A DNA stretch of 64,000 bases. Source: Blattabacterium cuenoti. GTDB taxonomy: Bacteria > Bacteroidota > Bacteroidia > Flavobacteriales > Blattabacteriaceae. A program made the translations under genes and the position numbers. Where the stretch lies: contig NZ_CP059186.1 of the NCBI RefSeq assembly GCF_014251335.1, positions 188,289-252,288 of the forward strand. The letters run 5' to 3'. The notes under the pieces are model-generated. The model worked only from the letters and a program-made list of their open reading frames with translations, was not told the origin of the DNA and did no database searches. This document shows positions 17,227 through 26,055 of this stretch, piece by piece; within the stretch, counting starts at the first letter, position 1; each line of letters opens with the position of its first letter.

Positions 17227-19881
17227 TTATCTATTTTTTTTTAAAGATTTTAAATATTTCTTGAGTCTATTAATTTGATTTAATGTATCTTTTTCTTTTT
17301 TTATTTCTTTCAAAAGTAAATCTTTTGGAACAGAAGTCACATATTTATTATTATATAAATTTTTTCTAATTATAGACAATAAATTATAAAAATATTGAAT
17401 TTTATTTTCAATTTTAACAATATTCATATGATTAAAAGAAAATTTTTCCTGATCTAAAGATAAAAAAAACTGATCTGTATCTAATAAAAAAGAAAAAAAT
17501 GGAACATTTTCAGGTTCTTTTGATACAGGCACTATTTTAGCTAAGTTCGCTAACTTTAATATAATGGGATCATATTCTTTTTCTTTTTCTTTTTTTCTTA
17601 TAGAAAATAAAACAAGACTTTTTTTATGAGAAATATGATTTTGATTTCTAATATTGCGTATTTTAGATATGATTCCAGTGGCTTTTTCGAAAGATACTAA
17701 AACATCATAATCATAAATTTTTTTCTCAGGCCAAGAAGAAATAATTAGAGCCTCTTTTAGTTCTCTTTTTCTAATAAGATTCCAAATTTCTTCTGATATG
17801 AAAGGCATATATGGATGCAATAATTTCAGTATATTTTCAAAAAACTTAACAACATTTAAATACACCATTTCTGGTATACATTTACTTCCAGAAATAGGTT
17901 TGATAATTTCAAGAAAACTAGAACAAAAATCATACCAAATAAATTTATATAAAATCATTAATGATTCATCCAATCTATACTCTTGGAAAGATTTTTCAAA
18001 AATATCCAAAACATAATAAAAACGATTTTTTAACCACTTAATAGCAAGTAAAGAAGAATCAGAAACATATTTATTTTTTGTTACTTTCCAACTTTGAATT
18101 AGGCGAAAAGCATTCCATATTTTATTAGAAAAATTTCTTCCTTGTAAACATATTTTTTCTTCAAAATGAAAATCTTTTCCTACACTATTCTTAAGCATTA
18201 ATCCCATACGAACAGAATCCGCTCCATATTTATTGATTAAATCTATAGGATTCGGAGAATTATTTAATGATTTTGATATTTTATTATTTTCATAATCTCT
18301 AACAATGCCAGTGAAATAAACCCTTTTAAAAGGTTTATGATTTTTTAATAAAAAACCAGATATAATCATACGTGCAACCCAAAAAAATAATATATCTGAC
18401 CCTGTCACTATTTCTTCAGTAGGGTAATAATAAACAATTTCATGATTATGAGGATGATAAATTCCATCAAACACAGATAAAGGTAACAACCAAGAAGAAA
18501 ACCAAGTATCTAAAACATCCGGATCTTGCCATATATCATGATGACTTAAGTATGGGTTTTTACTTTTAAATCTTGCTTTTTCTAATGCTTTATCTAAATT
18601 TTCTGCAACTACAAAATCATTAATTTTTTTACCATAATAATAAACAGGAAGACGATGCCCCCACCATAATTGTCTAGATATATTCCAATCACGAATTTGA
18701 CTCATCCATTTAAAATAAGTTTTATGAAATTTTTTGGGATAAAATTTAATATCTCCATTTTTTACAGCTTCTATAGCAGGAATAGATATCTTTTGCATTT
18801 TTAAAAACCACTGAAGAGATAGTCTTTGTTCAACTACTGATAAAGTACGTTCCGAAAAACCTATTTTATGATTAAATTTTTCTATATTTTTTAGAACTTC
18901 CAACTTATTAAGTTCTTCTATGATTTTTTCTCTCACTTCAAAACGATCCATCCCTTGATAATGAAGTCCTTTTTCATTTAAAGTTGCATTTTTATTAAAA
19001 ATTTCTATGATTTCTAATTTATGTCTATCTGCTATATTTTTATCATGTATATCATGAGCCGGGGTAATTTTTAAACATCCAGTACCAAAACTGGGATCTA
19101 CATATGAATCTTGTATAATTGGAATATATCTATTTACTATTGGTATTTTAGCGTATTTTCCTTTCAAATGATCATAACGGATATCGTTTGGATGACAACA
19201 AATTGCAGTATCACCAAATATAGTTTCAGGACGAGTTGTCGCTACAGTTACATAATTATTTTCTCCTTTTATTCTATATTTTAAATAATAAAGTTTTCCA
19301 ATATGTTCTTTATAAAAAACTTCTTCATCAGAAAGTGTAGTTTGAGCCTCCGGATCCCAATTAACGACATGATAACCTCTGTATATGTATCCTTTATTAT
19401 ATAAATCTATAAAAACTTTTGTTACAGATTGAGATAATTTTGGACTCATCGTAAATTGAGTACGATTCCAATCACATGAACATCCAAATTTCTTAAGTTG
19501 ATCAAAAATAATGTTTTTATGCTTATTAGACCATTCCATTACATGATACAAGAATTTTTCTCTTCCTAAAAAAATCTTAGATAACCCTTTTTTTTTTAAG
19601 TTATGAACAACTTTTGCTTCTGTCGCAATAGAGGCATGATCTACTCCCGGAATCCAACAAGCATTATATCCTTTCATTCTGAAATGTCTAATTAAAACAT
19701 CCTGTATAGTATTATTCAGCATATGTCCTATGTGAAGAATTCCAGTTACATTTGGAGGAGGCATTACTATAGCATAAGGAATTCTATCATCTGGATAAGA
19801 TGAAAAGTGATTTCCTTTCATCCAATAATGATATCTTTTTTTCTCTACGGATTTGTGATCATATTTAATCGGAATATCCAT
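17227..19881 (-). CDS. valS: Valyl-tRNA synthetase
   Basis: Class I synthetase of 884 residues. The HIGH motif (HIGH, 50-53) sits in PPPNVTGILHIGHMLN, and the second motif reads KISKS rather than KMSKS near residue 530. The CP1 editing domain, which removes mischarged threonine, is retained (TTRPETIFGDTAICCHP, GTGCLKITPAHD), in contrast to the editing loss in thrS. A C-terminal lysine-rich coiled coil (LLLKEIKKEKDTLNQINRLKKYL) is also present. Divergent from folA with a spacer of only 32 bases that must hold both promoters. Confidence 0.97.
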   Translation of the reverse strand: MDIPIKYDHKSVEKKRYHYWMKGNHFSSYPDDRIPYAIVMPPPNVTGILHIGHMLNNTIQDVLIRHFRMKGYNACWIPGVDHASIATEAKVVHNLKKKGLSKIFLGREKFLYHVMEWSNKHKNIIFDQLKKFGCSCDWNRTQFTMSPKLSQSVTKVFIDLYNKGYIYRGYHVVNWDPEAQTTLSDEEVFYKEHIGKLYYLKYRIKGENNYVTVATTRPETIFGDTAICCHPNDIRYDHLKGKYAKIPIVNRYIPIIQDSYVDPSFGTGCLKITPAHDIHDKNIADRHKLEIIEIFNKNATLNEKGLHYQGMDRFEVREKIIEELNKLEVLKNIEKFNHKIGFSERTLSVVEQRLSLQWFLKMQKISIPAIEAVKNGDIKFYPKKFHKTYFKWMSQIRDWNISRQLWWGHRLPVYYYGKKINDFVVAENLDKALEKARFKSKNPYLSHHDIWQDPDVLDTWFSSWLLPLSVFDGIYHPHNHEIVYYYPTEEIVTGSDILFFWVARMIISGFLLKNHKPFKRVYFTGIVRDYENNKISKSLNNSPNPIDLINKYGADSVRMGLMLKNSVGKDFHFEEKICLQGRNFSNKIWNAFRLIQSWKVTKNKYVSDSSLLAIKWLKNRFYYVLDIFEKSFQEYRLDESLMILYKFIWYDFCSSFLEIIKPISGSKCIPEMVYLNVVKFFENILKLLHPYMPFISEEIWNLIRKRELKEALIISSWPEKKIYDYDVLVSFEKATGIISKIRNIRNQNHISHKKSLVLFSIRKKEKEKEYDPIILKLANLAKIVPVSKEPENVPFFSFLLDTDQFFLSLDQEKFSFNHMNIVKIENKIQYFYNLLSIIRKNLYNNKYVTSVPKDLLLKEIKKEKDTLNQINRLKKYLKSLKKNR

Positions 19882-19913
19882 AAATTTAAAATATAAAAAA
19901 AATTGAAATAATC

Positions 19914-20429
19914 ATGAAAATAGTTATAATTGCTGCTGTTTCAAAAAATGGATTTATAGGAAAAAATAATCAATTAATGTGGCATTTACCTAATGATTTA
20001 AAACGTTTTAAAAACTTAACTACGGGAGAAACAGTTCTTATGGGAAGAAAAACTTTCGAATCTATTGGAAAGATACTTCCGGAAAGAAAAAATATTATAC
20101 TAACAAAAAATAAAATAAACTTTTTATATTTAAAAAATCAAAAAAATATTAGATTTATTTCTTCTATAAAACAGGTAGAAAATTTTACATATAAAAAAAT
20201 ATTTGTTATAGGAGGAGAAAAAACATATGACTCCATAATTGAAAAAGCACATACTATAGAATTAACACTTGTTCATAAAAAATTTCATGGAGATGCCAAA
20301 TTTCCAAAAATAGATAAAAAAAAATGGAAAAAAATATATGAATTTATTTATGAAAAAGATAATAATCATTTATTCAACTACAGCTTTATTAGATTTGAAA
20401 GAAAAAATAATTTATTCTCTTCTATCTAA
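19914..20429 (+). CDS. folA: Dihydrofolate reductase
   Basis: Reduces dihydrofolate to tetrahydrofolate with NADPH. The substrate aspartate is D28 in LMWHLPNDLKRFK. The NADPH-binding segments ETVLMGRKTFESIG and IFVIGGEKTYD are present. At 171 residues it is of normal size. FolD and MetF nearby use its product. Its last 18 bases overlap, tail to tail, the end of the bifunctional-nuclease gene on the other strand. Confidence 0.96.
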   Translation: MKIVIIAAVSKNGFIGKNNQLMWHLPNDLKRFKNLTTGETVLMGRKTFESIGKILPERKNIILTKNKINFLYLKNQKNIRFISSIKQVENFTYKKIFVIGGEKTYDSIIEKAHTIELTLVHKKFHGDAKFPKIDKKKWKKIYEFIYEKDNNHLFNYSFIRFERKNNLFSSI

Positions 20430-21062
20430 TTCTTTTTTTATTCGTGCCGCAAGTTCATAACATTCATTGACTACCGCATGATTTAATAAAGCATTCAAAT
20501 CTTTTTCTGTCATATTTTCTAAATCCTGTTGACTTTTTTCTTTAAAAAAAAGAAGACCACTATTTTCCATTTCCGTTTCAGATGTATCTGTATCATTTTC
20601 TTTATCAATAGGGAACCCATTTTCAAAATAAATTCCCGCTTTATCAAAAATTTCTCTTGTTGTATAAATAGGAGCTTGAAATCGTACGGCTAAAGCAACA
20701 GCATCTGATGTTTTTGATTCTATTTTATATTCTTTTTTCTCTATTTTCTTTCCTTCTTCTTCTACGTAGTCTCCTTCCAATAAAATATAAGAAAAAAATA
20801 TTCCATTCAATAATTTATATATAACTACCGCTTTTAATTTAATATGAAATACTTTGGCGAAAGAAAGAAATAAGTCATGTGTGAAAGATCTAGATGGGTC
20901 TCTTTTTCCTAAAGCGGAAGCAATAGACTGAGCTTGTAAACTCTCTATAATAATCGGAAGTTTTATTCTTCCAGATTCTTCTTCAAGCAATAAAACATAT
21001 ATACCAGATTGTATTTGACTTAAGGATATTCCCCGTATAGCTAATCTAATAAGTTGATCCAT
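20412..21062 (-). CDS. Bifunctional nuclease (DUF151) domain protein with C-terminal UVR-like motif
   Basis: The 216 residues hold a DUF151/BFN domain (about 5-150, with LLLEEESGRIKLPIIIE, KTSDAVALAVRFQAPIYTT) and end in a UvrB/UvrC-type helix hairpin (DLNALLNHAVVNECYELAARIKKEL). This architecture is standard in Bacteroidota. DNase/RNase activity is reported for some BFN proteins; the role in this organism is unknown. An exact TATATTTG element lies 51 bases upstream of the start, back to back with a promoter element for the lipoprotein gene. Confidence 0.9.
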   Translation of the reverse strand: MDQLIRLAIRGISLSQIQSGIYVLLLEEESGRIKLPIIIESLQAQSIASALGKRDPSRSFTHDLFLSFAKVFHIKLKAVVIYKLLNGIFFSYILLEGDYVEEEGKKIEKKEYKIESKTSDAVALAVRFQAPIYTTREIFDKAGIYFENGFPIDKENDTDTSETEMENSGLLFFKEKSQQDLENMTEKDLNALLNHAVVNECYELAARIKKELDRRE

Positions 21063-21112
21063 AGGAATATATAAATATAAATTATAATAAATCTAAACAT
21101 TTTTCCCTCACC

Positions 21113-21120
21113 CAAATATA
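21113..21120 (-). promoter_or_regulatory. TATATTTG -7 promoter element, bifunctional-nuclease gene
   Basis: Exact match to the Bacteroidota -7 consensus TAnnTTTG, reading toward the gene that starts at 21062. A -33 TTG could not be placed with confidence. Confidence 0.55.
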
Positions 21121-21121
21121 C

Positions 21122-21129
21122 TAAATTTG
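21122..21129 (+). promoter_or_regulatory. TAAATTTG -7 promoter element, lipoprotein gene
   Basis: Matches TAnnTTTG toward the gene at 21237, implying a leader of roughly 100 bases. It starts two bases from the opposing element, giving the near-palindrome CAAATATACTAAATTTG. Confidence 0.5.
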
Positions 21130-21236
21130 GAAGGTTCTTTTTATCATTTATTGTTCTACTAATAATATAATGAAATTCTTAGTTATATGTAATAATTTTT
21201 TTTATATATTTAATAATAATATTTAAAATTTTTATT

Positions 21237-21851
21237 ATGAATACTTCTTTTAGATTTTTGATCCCAACAATTTTCATAGCGTTAGGATTTATTATTTCCT
21301 GTAATGATGATATAACTTCTACAGGAGAAGAAGAATCTGGCGTGAATAATAATACATCTGTCCCTGATCCTCCTTCCACCATTGCTTCAACACAACCCTC
21401 CTCAGAAACTCCTTCCACAGATTCCACTTCTAATAATACTGAAAACCCTGATAATAATGAATCTTTCAATCTAGATGGTATAGATCCAGAAGATTTATCT
21501 AAAAAAATCAAAGAAGCAGAAGAAAAAATAGAAAAATTAGAACTAGAAAATACGAAACATTATGATGAATATTATCAAATGGTAGAAGTTCAAAAAGAAA
21601 TTTTGGAAGAAATCAAAAGAAAAAAAATGATAATGAGATCTAAACCCGTAGGTTCAGAAGAACAAGTACAAGCTCAAAAAGCTTTTGAAGATGAAAAAAA
21701 ATATGGAAAAGAAAAATTAAAAGTACTTAAAGATAAAAATATACTTTTGAATAAATTGTCAAGAACAATAACAGAAGCAAGAAATGAAAAAGAAGATTTA
21801 GAAAAAAAACAAGAATACTTCTTTAAAAAGCAAAAAGAAAATAAAAATTAA
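21237..21851 (+). CDS. Predicted lipoprotein with Ser/Thr/Pro-rich linker and coiled coil, function unknown
   Basis: I do not recognise a family. The N terminus is a lipoprotein signal (hydrophobic LIPTIFIALGFIIS before C22; lipobox IISC). An acidic, Ser/Thr/Pro/Asn-rich low-complexity stretch follows (about 23-80), then a charged helix from about 88 to the end with heptad-like Glu/Lys/Leu pattern (KKIKEAEEKIEKLELEN, REVQKEILEEIKRKK-like), predicted as a coiled coil. It is flanked by its own TAnnTTTG element and a strong terminator, so it is a single-gene unit. Acid and Asn tracts are unusual against the lysine-rich neighbours. Confidence 0.8.
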   Translation: MNTSFRFLIPTIFIALGFIISCNDDITSTGEEESGVNNNTSVPDPPSTIASTQPSSETPSTDSTSNNTENPDNNESFNLDGIDPEDLSKKIKEAEEKIEKLELENTKHYDEYYQMVEVQKEILEEIKRKKMIMRSKPVGSEEQVQAQKAFEDEKKYGKEKLKVLKDKNILLNKLSRTITEARNEKEDLEKKQEYFFKKQKENKN

Positions 21852-21870
21852 ATTCATTGATTTCTTAATT

Positions 21871-21912
21871 AACGGAAAAGAAAGGATGATCTTTCTTTTC
21901 CGTTGTTTTTTT
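21871..21912 (+). terminator. Strong intrinsic terminator after the lipoprotein gene
   Basis: Perfect 14-base-pair stem (AACGGAAAAGAAAG at 21871-21884; complement at 21891-21904), six-base loop, then a run of seven T at 21906-21912. It is the clearest factor-independent terminator in the window and separates the lipoprotein gene from pdhB. Confidence 0.9.
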
Positions 21913-21931
21913 ATTTTTATATTTAAAAAAA

Positions 21932-21937
21932 TTGACA
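21932..21937 (+). promoter_or_regulatory. TTGACA box upstream of pdhB
   Basis: A perfect TTGACA lies between the terminator and pdhB, 30 bases before the chosen start. No convincing TAnnTTTG follows at the right distance, so this is only a possible -33/-35 element. Confidence 0.3.
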
Positions 21938-21966
21938 TATTCTATCTATATTAATAATGTATGATT

Positions 21967-22947
21967 ATGAAAGAAAAGAGTTTTCGTGAAGTTATAGCAG
22001 AAGCTATGAGTGAAGAAATGAGAAGAGATGATACTGTTTACCTCATGGGAGAAGAAGTGGCCCAATATAATGGAGCTTACAAAGCATCTAAAGGAATGCT
22101 AGAAGAATTTGGTCCTAAAAGAGTTATTGATACTCCTATATCGGAATTAGGATTTTCTGGAATTGGAGTCGGCTCTGCTATGAATGGATGTAGGCCTATT
22201 ATTGAGTTCATGACTTTTAATTTTTCTTTAGTTGCTATGGATCAAATTATTAATAATGCTGCAAAAATACGTTATATGAGTGGAGGACAATGGAATATTC
22301 CCATTGTTTTTAGAGGTCCTACTGGTTCTGCTGGACAATTAGGAGCGACACATTCTCAATCTTTTGAAAGTTGGTATGCAAGTTGTCCTGGATTAAAAGT
22401 AGTAATTCCATGTAATCCTTATGATGCAAAAGGTCTTTTAAAATCTGCAATCAGAGATAACAATCCAGTAATTTTTATGGAATCTGAACAAATGTATGGA
22501 GATAAAATGATGATTCCAGATGAAGAATATATTCTTCCTATTGGAAAAGCAGATGTAAAAAAAGAAGGAACTGACATTAGTTTAGTATCTTTTGGAAAGA
22601 TTATGAAATTAGCTTTAAATGTGGCATTTAAATTAGATAAAGAAAACATTAGTGTAGAGGTGATAGATATTCGTAGTATACGTCCATTAGATTATGATTC
22701 CATTTTATTTTCAGTACAAAAAACTAATCGTTTAGTAATTTTGGAAGAATCATGGCCTTTTTCATCTATCGCTTCTGAAATTTCATATTTTATACAAAAA
22801 AAAGCATTTGATTATCTTGATGCTCCTGTTAATAAAATATCTTTATTAGATACTCCTGCTCCTTATGCTTCGAATTTAGTAAATACCTGGTATCCTAATG
22901 AAGAAAAAATAATCAATGCTATAAAAAAAACTCTTTATATCCAATAA
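21967..22947 (+). CDS. pdhB: Pyruvate dehydrogenase E1 component, beta subunit
   Basis: Beta subunit of the heterotetrameric E1 that decarboxylates pyruvate to feed acetyl-CoA synthesis. Family segments are EVIAEAMSEEMRRDDTVYLMGEEVAQYNGAYK-like (with Glu29 region contacting TPP), DTPISELGFSGIGVGSAM, FMTFNFSLVAMDQIINNAAKIRYMSGGQ and the C-terminal VNTWYPNEEKI. The start at 21967 (MKEKSFREVI) fits relatives; an ATG two codons earlier is possible. The alpha subunit is not adjacent, so it must be elsewhere or be supplied by another E1. It converges on metF with a single base between stop codons. Confidence 0.93.
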   Translation: MKEKSFREVIAEAMSEEMRRDDTVYLMGEEVAQYNGAYKASKGMLEEFGPKRVIDTPISELGFSGIGVGSAMNGCRPIIEFMTFNFSLVAMDQIINNAAKIRYMSGGQWNIPIVFRGPTGSAGQLGATHSQSFESWYASCPGLKVVIPCNPYDAKGLLKSAIRDNNPVIFMESEQMYGDKMMIPDEEYILPIGKADVKKEGTDISLVSFGKIMKLALNVAFKLDKENISVEVIDIRSIRPLDYDSILFSVQKTNRLVILEESWPFSSIASEISYFIQKKAFDYLDAPVNKISLLDTPAPYASNLVNTWYPNEEKIINAIKKTLYIQ

Positions 22948-22948
22948 A

Positions 22949-23911
22949 TCAATAAACAGCTTGAACAATTTTGTAAATATTTTCTGGTCTATCCATAGTA
23001 TAATAGTGAATTACTTCTACACCAGAATTTTTTAGCTCCTTAGATTGATGAATCGCCCATTCAATTCCAATATGGAATACATTTTTTTTATCTTTAGCTT
23101 TTTCCACTTCTTTTACTAATTCATGAGGAATATTTAAATAAAAACGAGATGGTAAGCCGTTTAATTGTTTTTTAGAAGAAATAGGTTTAATACCAGGTAT
23201 AATAGGAACGGAAATTCCTTCTGATCTACATTTTTTTACAAAAGTAAAAAATTTTTTATTATCAAAAAACATTTGAGTCACAATATAATCAGCTCCTGCT
23301 TCTACTTTTTTTTTCAAAAAAAATAAATCACTTTCTATGTTTGGAGCTTCTAAATGTTTTTCTGGGTATCCTGCCACTCCAATACAAAAATCAAATAATG
23401 TAGATTTTTTTTTCTCAACAAAAGTTTTATCAATATATTTTCCAAGATTCAAATCTTGAACTTGTTTCACGAGTTCAATTGCATATTCGTGCCCATCTTT
23501 TTGTGCAAAAAAACTTTTCTCAGATTTTAGAGGATCTCCTCTAAGCACCAAAACGTTATCTATTCCCAAGAAATTTAGATCTATTAAAGCATTTTCTGTC
23601 ATTTGTTTACTAAATCCTCCACAAATTAGATGAGGGACGGCGTCTACTCCATATTTATTCATAATCGCAGCACAAATACCTACGGTTCCTGGACGTCTTG
23701 AAATTTTTCTTCTCTGTAAAAGTCCATTATCTTTTTCTACATAAATGAATTCTTCACGATGATAAGTCACATCAATAAAAGGTGGACGAAATTCCATCAA
23801 TGGATCTAAAGTAGAAAATATATCTTTAATATCACGTCCTCTTAATGGAGGTAATATTTCAAAAGAAAATAAACTTTTTTTTGCTTTAGCTATATGCTCA
23901 GTCACTTTCAT
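22949..23911 (-). CDS. metF: 5,10-methylenetetrahydrofolate reductase
   Basis: FAD enzyme that makes 5-methyltetrahydrofolate for methionine synthesis. The start at 23911 (MKVTEHIAKAKKSLFSFEILPP) puts the catalytic glutamate at E18 and avoids overlap with the serS stop; an upstream ATG at 23941 would add ten non-family residues. Segments DVTYHREE, VDAVPHLICGGFSKQMTENALIDLNFLGIDNVLVLRGDP and GADYIVTQMFFDNKKF are intact. The length of 320 is normal. It lies 13 bases downstream of serS. Confidence 0.95.
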   Translation of the reverse strand: MKVTEHIAKAKKSLFSFEILPPLRGRDIKDIFSTLDPLMEFRPPFIDVTYHREEFIYVEKDNGLLQRRKISRRPGTVGICAAIMNKYGVDAVPHLICGGFSKQMTENALIDLNFLGIDNVLVLRGDPLKSEKSFFAQKDGHEYAIELVKQVQDLNLGKYIDKTFVEKKKSTLFDFCIGVAGYPEKHLEAPNIESDLFFLKKKVEAGADYIVTQMFFDNKKFFTFVKKCRSEGISVPIIPGIKPISSKKQLNGLPSRFYLNIPHELVKEVEKAKDKKNVFHIGIEWAIHQSKELKNSGVEVIHYYTMDRPENIYKIVQAVY

Positions 23912-23924
23912 AACGTAAAAATTA

Positions 23925-25193
23925 TTATTTAATATGATCAAATTTTGTATAAGGAACTAAAACTTTAGGAATATTAATTCTATTTTCAGTTTGATTATTT
24001 TCTAATAAAGCAGCTATAATTCGTGGTAAAGCTAAAGCACTTCCATTAAGAGTATGGCACAATTCTATGTTTCCTGTAATATTCTTATATCTAAGATGTA
24101 ATCTATTAGATTGAAAATTAGTACAATTTGATATTGAACTTACTTCTAGCCATTTTTTTTGTGCCATAGAATAAACTTCAAAATCATAAGTTATAGCAGA
24201 AGAAAATCCAAGATCTGGACCATTTAAACGAATAAGACGAAAGGGTAAATTTAAAGATTTTAAAATATTTTTTACATGTAAAATCATTTCATTCATAGAA
24301 AAAAAAGAAGAATCTGGTGTGGTTATTTGAATAATTTCTACTTTTTCAAACTGATGTAACCTATTTAACCCTCTAACTTTTGCTCCATAAGAACCAGCTT
24401 CCCTTCTAAAACAAGAAGTATAAGTAGTGGCTTTAATAGGAAGCTCTAAATCAGTAAGAATTCTATTTCTATAACAATTCATAATAGGAATCTCTCCAGT
24501 AGGGATCAAATAAAAGTTATCTTTTTCTATAAAATACATTTGATTCTCTTTATCCGGAATTTGTCCTGTAGCATATCCAGATTTTTCATTAATAATATAA
24601 GGCAAACTATATTCTTGATATGAAGCTTGTATGTTTTGATCTAAAAAATACTGTATTAAACTTCTTTGTAATTTAGCTCCTTTTCCCATATAAACTGTAA
24701 AACCGGAACCACATATTTTGGTTCCTAAATTTGAATCGAATAAACAAAATTTTTTCGATAATTCCCAATGAGGTAAAGGATTTAGAATGGAACAATGAAT
24801 TTCTCCTTCTTGATAAATAATATCAGGAATTTCAGAATTTTTTTTAACTTTTTCATCAGGAATATTAGGAATTTTATTTAATTTACTTTCTAAAATTTTA
24901 GAAATTTTTTCCAATCGAATATGAATCTTTTTTCTTTCTTCTTTTAGAAAAATGGATTTCTCTTTTAAATATTTTATTTGAGAAATATCATTATATGAAA
25001 TCAAAATTCGACCTATTTTTTTTGAAATTAAATTTTCTTTTTCCAATATTTTATTGAAAACATTTTGAGCTATTTTTTTTTTTTCGTCTAAAATTAATAT
25101 TTCATCTATTAGATGTAATTTTTGAAAATTACGTTTTTCTAATCCCAATAAAATTTTTACTTTATTTTTTCGTATAAAAGAGGTTTGAAGCAT
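23925..25193 (-). CDS. serS: Seryl-tRNA synthetase
   Basis: Class II synthetase for tRNA-Ser. The start at 25193 (MLQTSFIRKNKVKILLGLEKRN) gives 422 residues and fits the family; the 11 codons upstream do not. An N-terminal antiparallel coiled coil that grips the tRNA long arm spans about 28-100. Motif 2 is TSCFRREAGSYGAKVRGLNRLHQFEKVEI and motif 3 NGSALALPRIIAALLEN. It is divergent from rsmA across 82 bases. Confidence 0.97.
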   Translation of the reverse strand: MLQTSFIRKNKVKILLGLEKRNFQKLHLIDEILILDEKKKIAQNVFNKILEKENLISKKIGRILISYNDISQIKYLKEKSIFLKEERKKIHIRLEKISKILESKLNKIPNIPDEKVKKNSEIPDIIYQEGEIHCSILNPLPHWELSKKFCLFDSNLGTKICGSGFTVYMGKGAKLQRSLIQYFLDQNIQASYQEYSLPYIINEKSGYATGQIPDKENQMYFIEKDNFYLIPTGEIPIMNCYRNRILTDLELPIKATTYTSCFRREAGSYGAKVRGLNRLHQFEKVEIIQITTPDSSFFSMNEMILHVKNILKSLNLPFRLIRLNGPDLGFSSAITYDFEVYSMAQKKWLEVSSISNCTNFQSNRLHLRYKNITGNIELCHTLNGSALALPRIIAALLENNQTENRINIPKVLVPYTKFDHIK

Positions 25194-25263
25194 ATGATAT
25201 GAAAAACTATAATCGTAATTTACCATACGTTTTTATCATAGACAAGATACAAATAATATTTTC

Positions 25264-25271
25264 TATATTTG
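25264..25271 (+). promoter_or_regulatory. TATATTTG -7 promoter element, rsmA
   Basis: Exact TAnnTTTG ending only four bases before the first rsmA ATG (25276). If the element works as in other Bacteroidota, transcription would start at or next to this ATG, giving a leaderless mRNA. Confidence 0.5.
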
Positions 25272-25275
25272 CATT

Positions 25276-26055
25276 ATGCAAATGCATAAATTTTTTTCAA
25301 AAAAAAAATTTGATCAATATTTCTTAAAAGATCAGAATATAGCCAAAAAAATCGTAAATCATCTTTCTTTTGAAAACTACAATACAGTAGTAGAAGTTGG
25401 CCCAGGATTAGGAATATTGACTCGATATTTGTTAACTAATCCATACAATCATGTTTTTTTGATAGAAATTGATGAAGAACTAATTTATTTTTTAAAAAAA
25501 AATTTTCCGATTTCTAAAAATCAAATTATTCATAGAGATTTTTTAAAATGGAACCCTGAAGAAATTAGATTACAAAATTTCGCAATTATTGGTAATTTTC
25601 CATATAAAATTTCTTCTCAAATATTATTTCATATATTAAGATATAATCAATATATTCCAGAATGCGTTGGCATGTTTCAAAAAGAAGTTGCAAAACGAAT
25701 TACATCTCATCAGGGTAATAAAACTTATGGAATTTTATCAGTTTTAGTTCAAACATTTTATGATGTAAAATATCTTTTTACTGTAAAAGAAAAAGTATTT
25801 TTTCCTATACCCAATGTTCAGTCTGCAGTAATCTCTTTAAAAAGAAAAAATGATCCCATTTACTGTAATAAAAATATGTTGTTTCAATGTGTTAAAATTG
25901 CTTTTAATCAAAGAAGGAAAAAATTAAAAAATTCTTTACAATTATTCAACCATATTCCAAATTTTTACGAAATACCATTTTTAAACAAAAGAGCAGAAGA
26001 ATTATCTGTAAAAGAATTTCTTCAATTAACAAAAGAAATAGAAATTAGGAAATGA
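25276..26055 (+). CDS. rsmA: 16S rRNA dimethyladenosine transferase
   Basis: KsgA/RsmA dimethylates A1518 and A1519 of 16S rRNA (E. coli numbering) with S-adenosylmethionine. The SAM site VEVGPGLGILT is at 39-49 and the catalytic NxPY motif reads NFPY at 107-110. The conserved FFPIPNVQSAVI and FNQRRKKLKNSL segments follow. The start is 25276, or 25282 (third residue, MHKFFSKKKFDQYF). An in-frame A10 run follows immediately. It overlaps folD by four bases (ATGA). Confidence 0.96.
   Translation: MQMHKFFSKKKFDQYFLKDQNIAKKIVNHLSFENYNTVVEVGPGLGILTRYLLTNPYNHVFLIEIDEELIYFLKKNFPISKNQIIHRDFLKWNPEEIRLQNFAIIGNFPYKISSQILFHILRYNQYIPECVGMFQKEVAKRITSHQGNKTYGILSVLVQTFYDVKYLFTVKEKVFFPIPNVQSAVISLKRKNDPIYCNKNMLFQCVKIAFNQRRKKLKNSLQLFNHIPNFYEIPFLNKRAEELSVKEFLQLTKEIEIRK

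Noticed and set aside
18200-18320. KISKS instead of KMSKS in ValRS
   Set aside because: Both functional lysines and the following serine are kept; Met-to-Ile is a mild change.
21967-22947. pdhB without an adjacent pdhA taken as gene loss
   Set aside because: In Flavobacteria the alpha and beta E1 genes are often unlinked, so the alpha gene is probably elsewhere.
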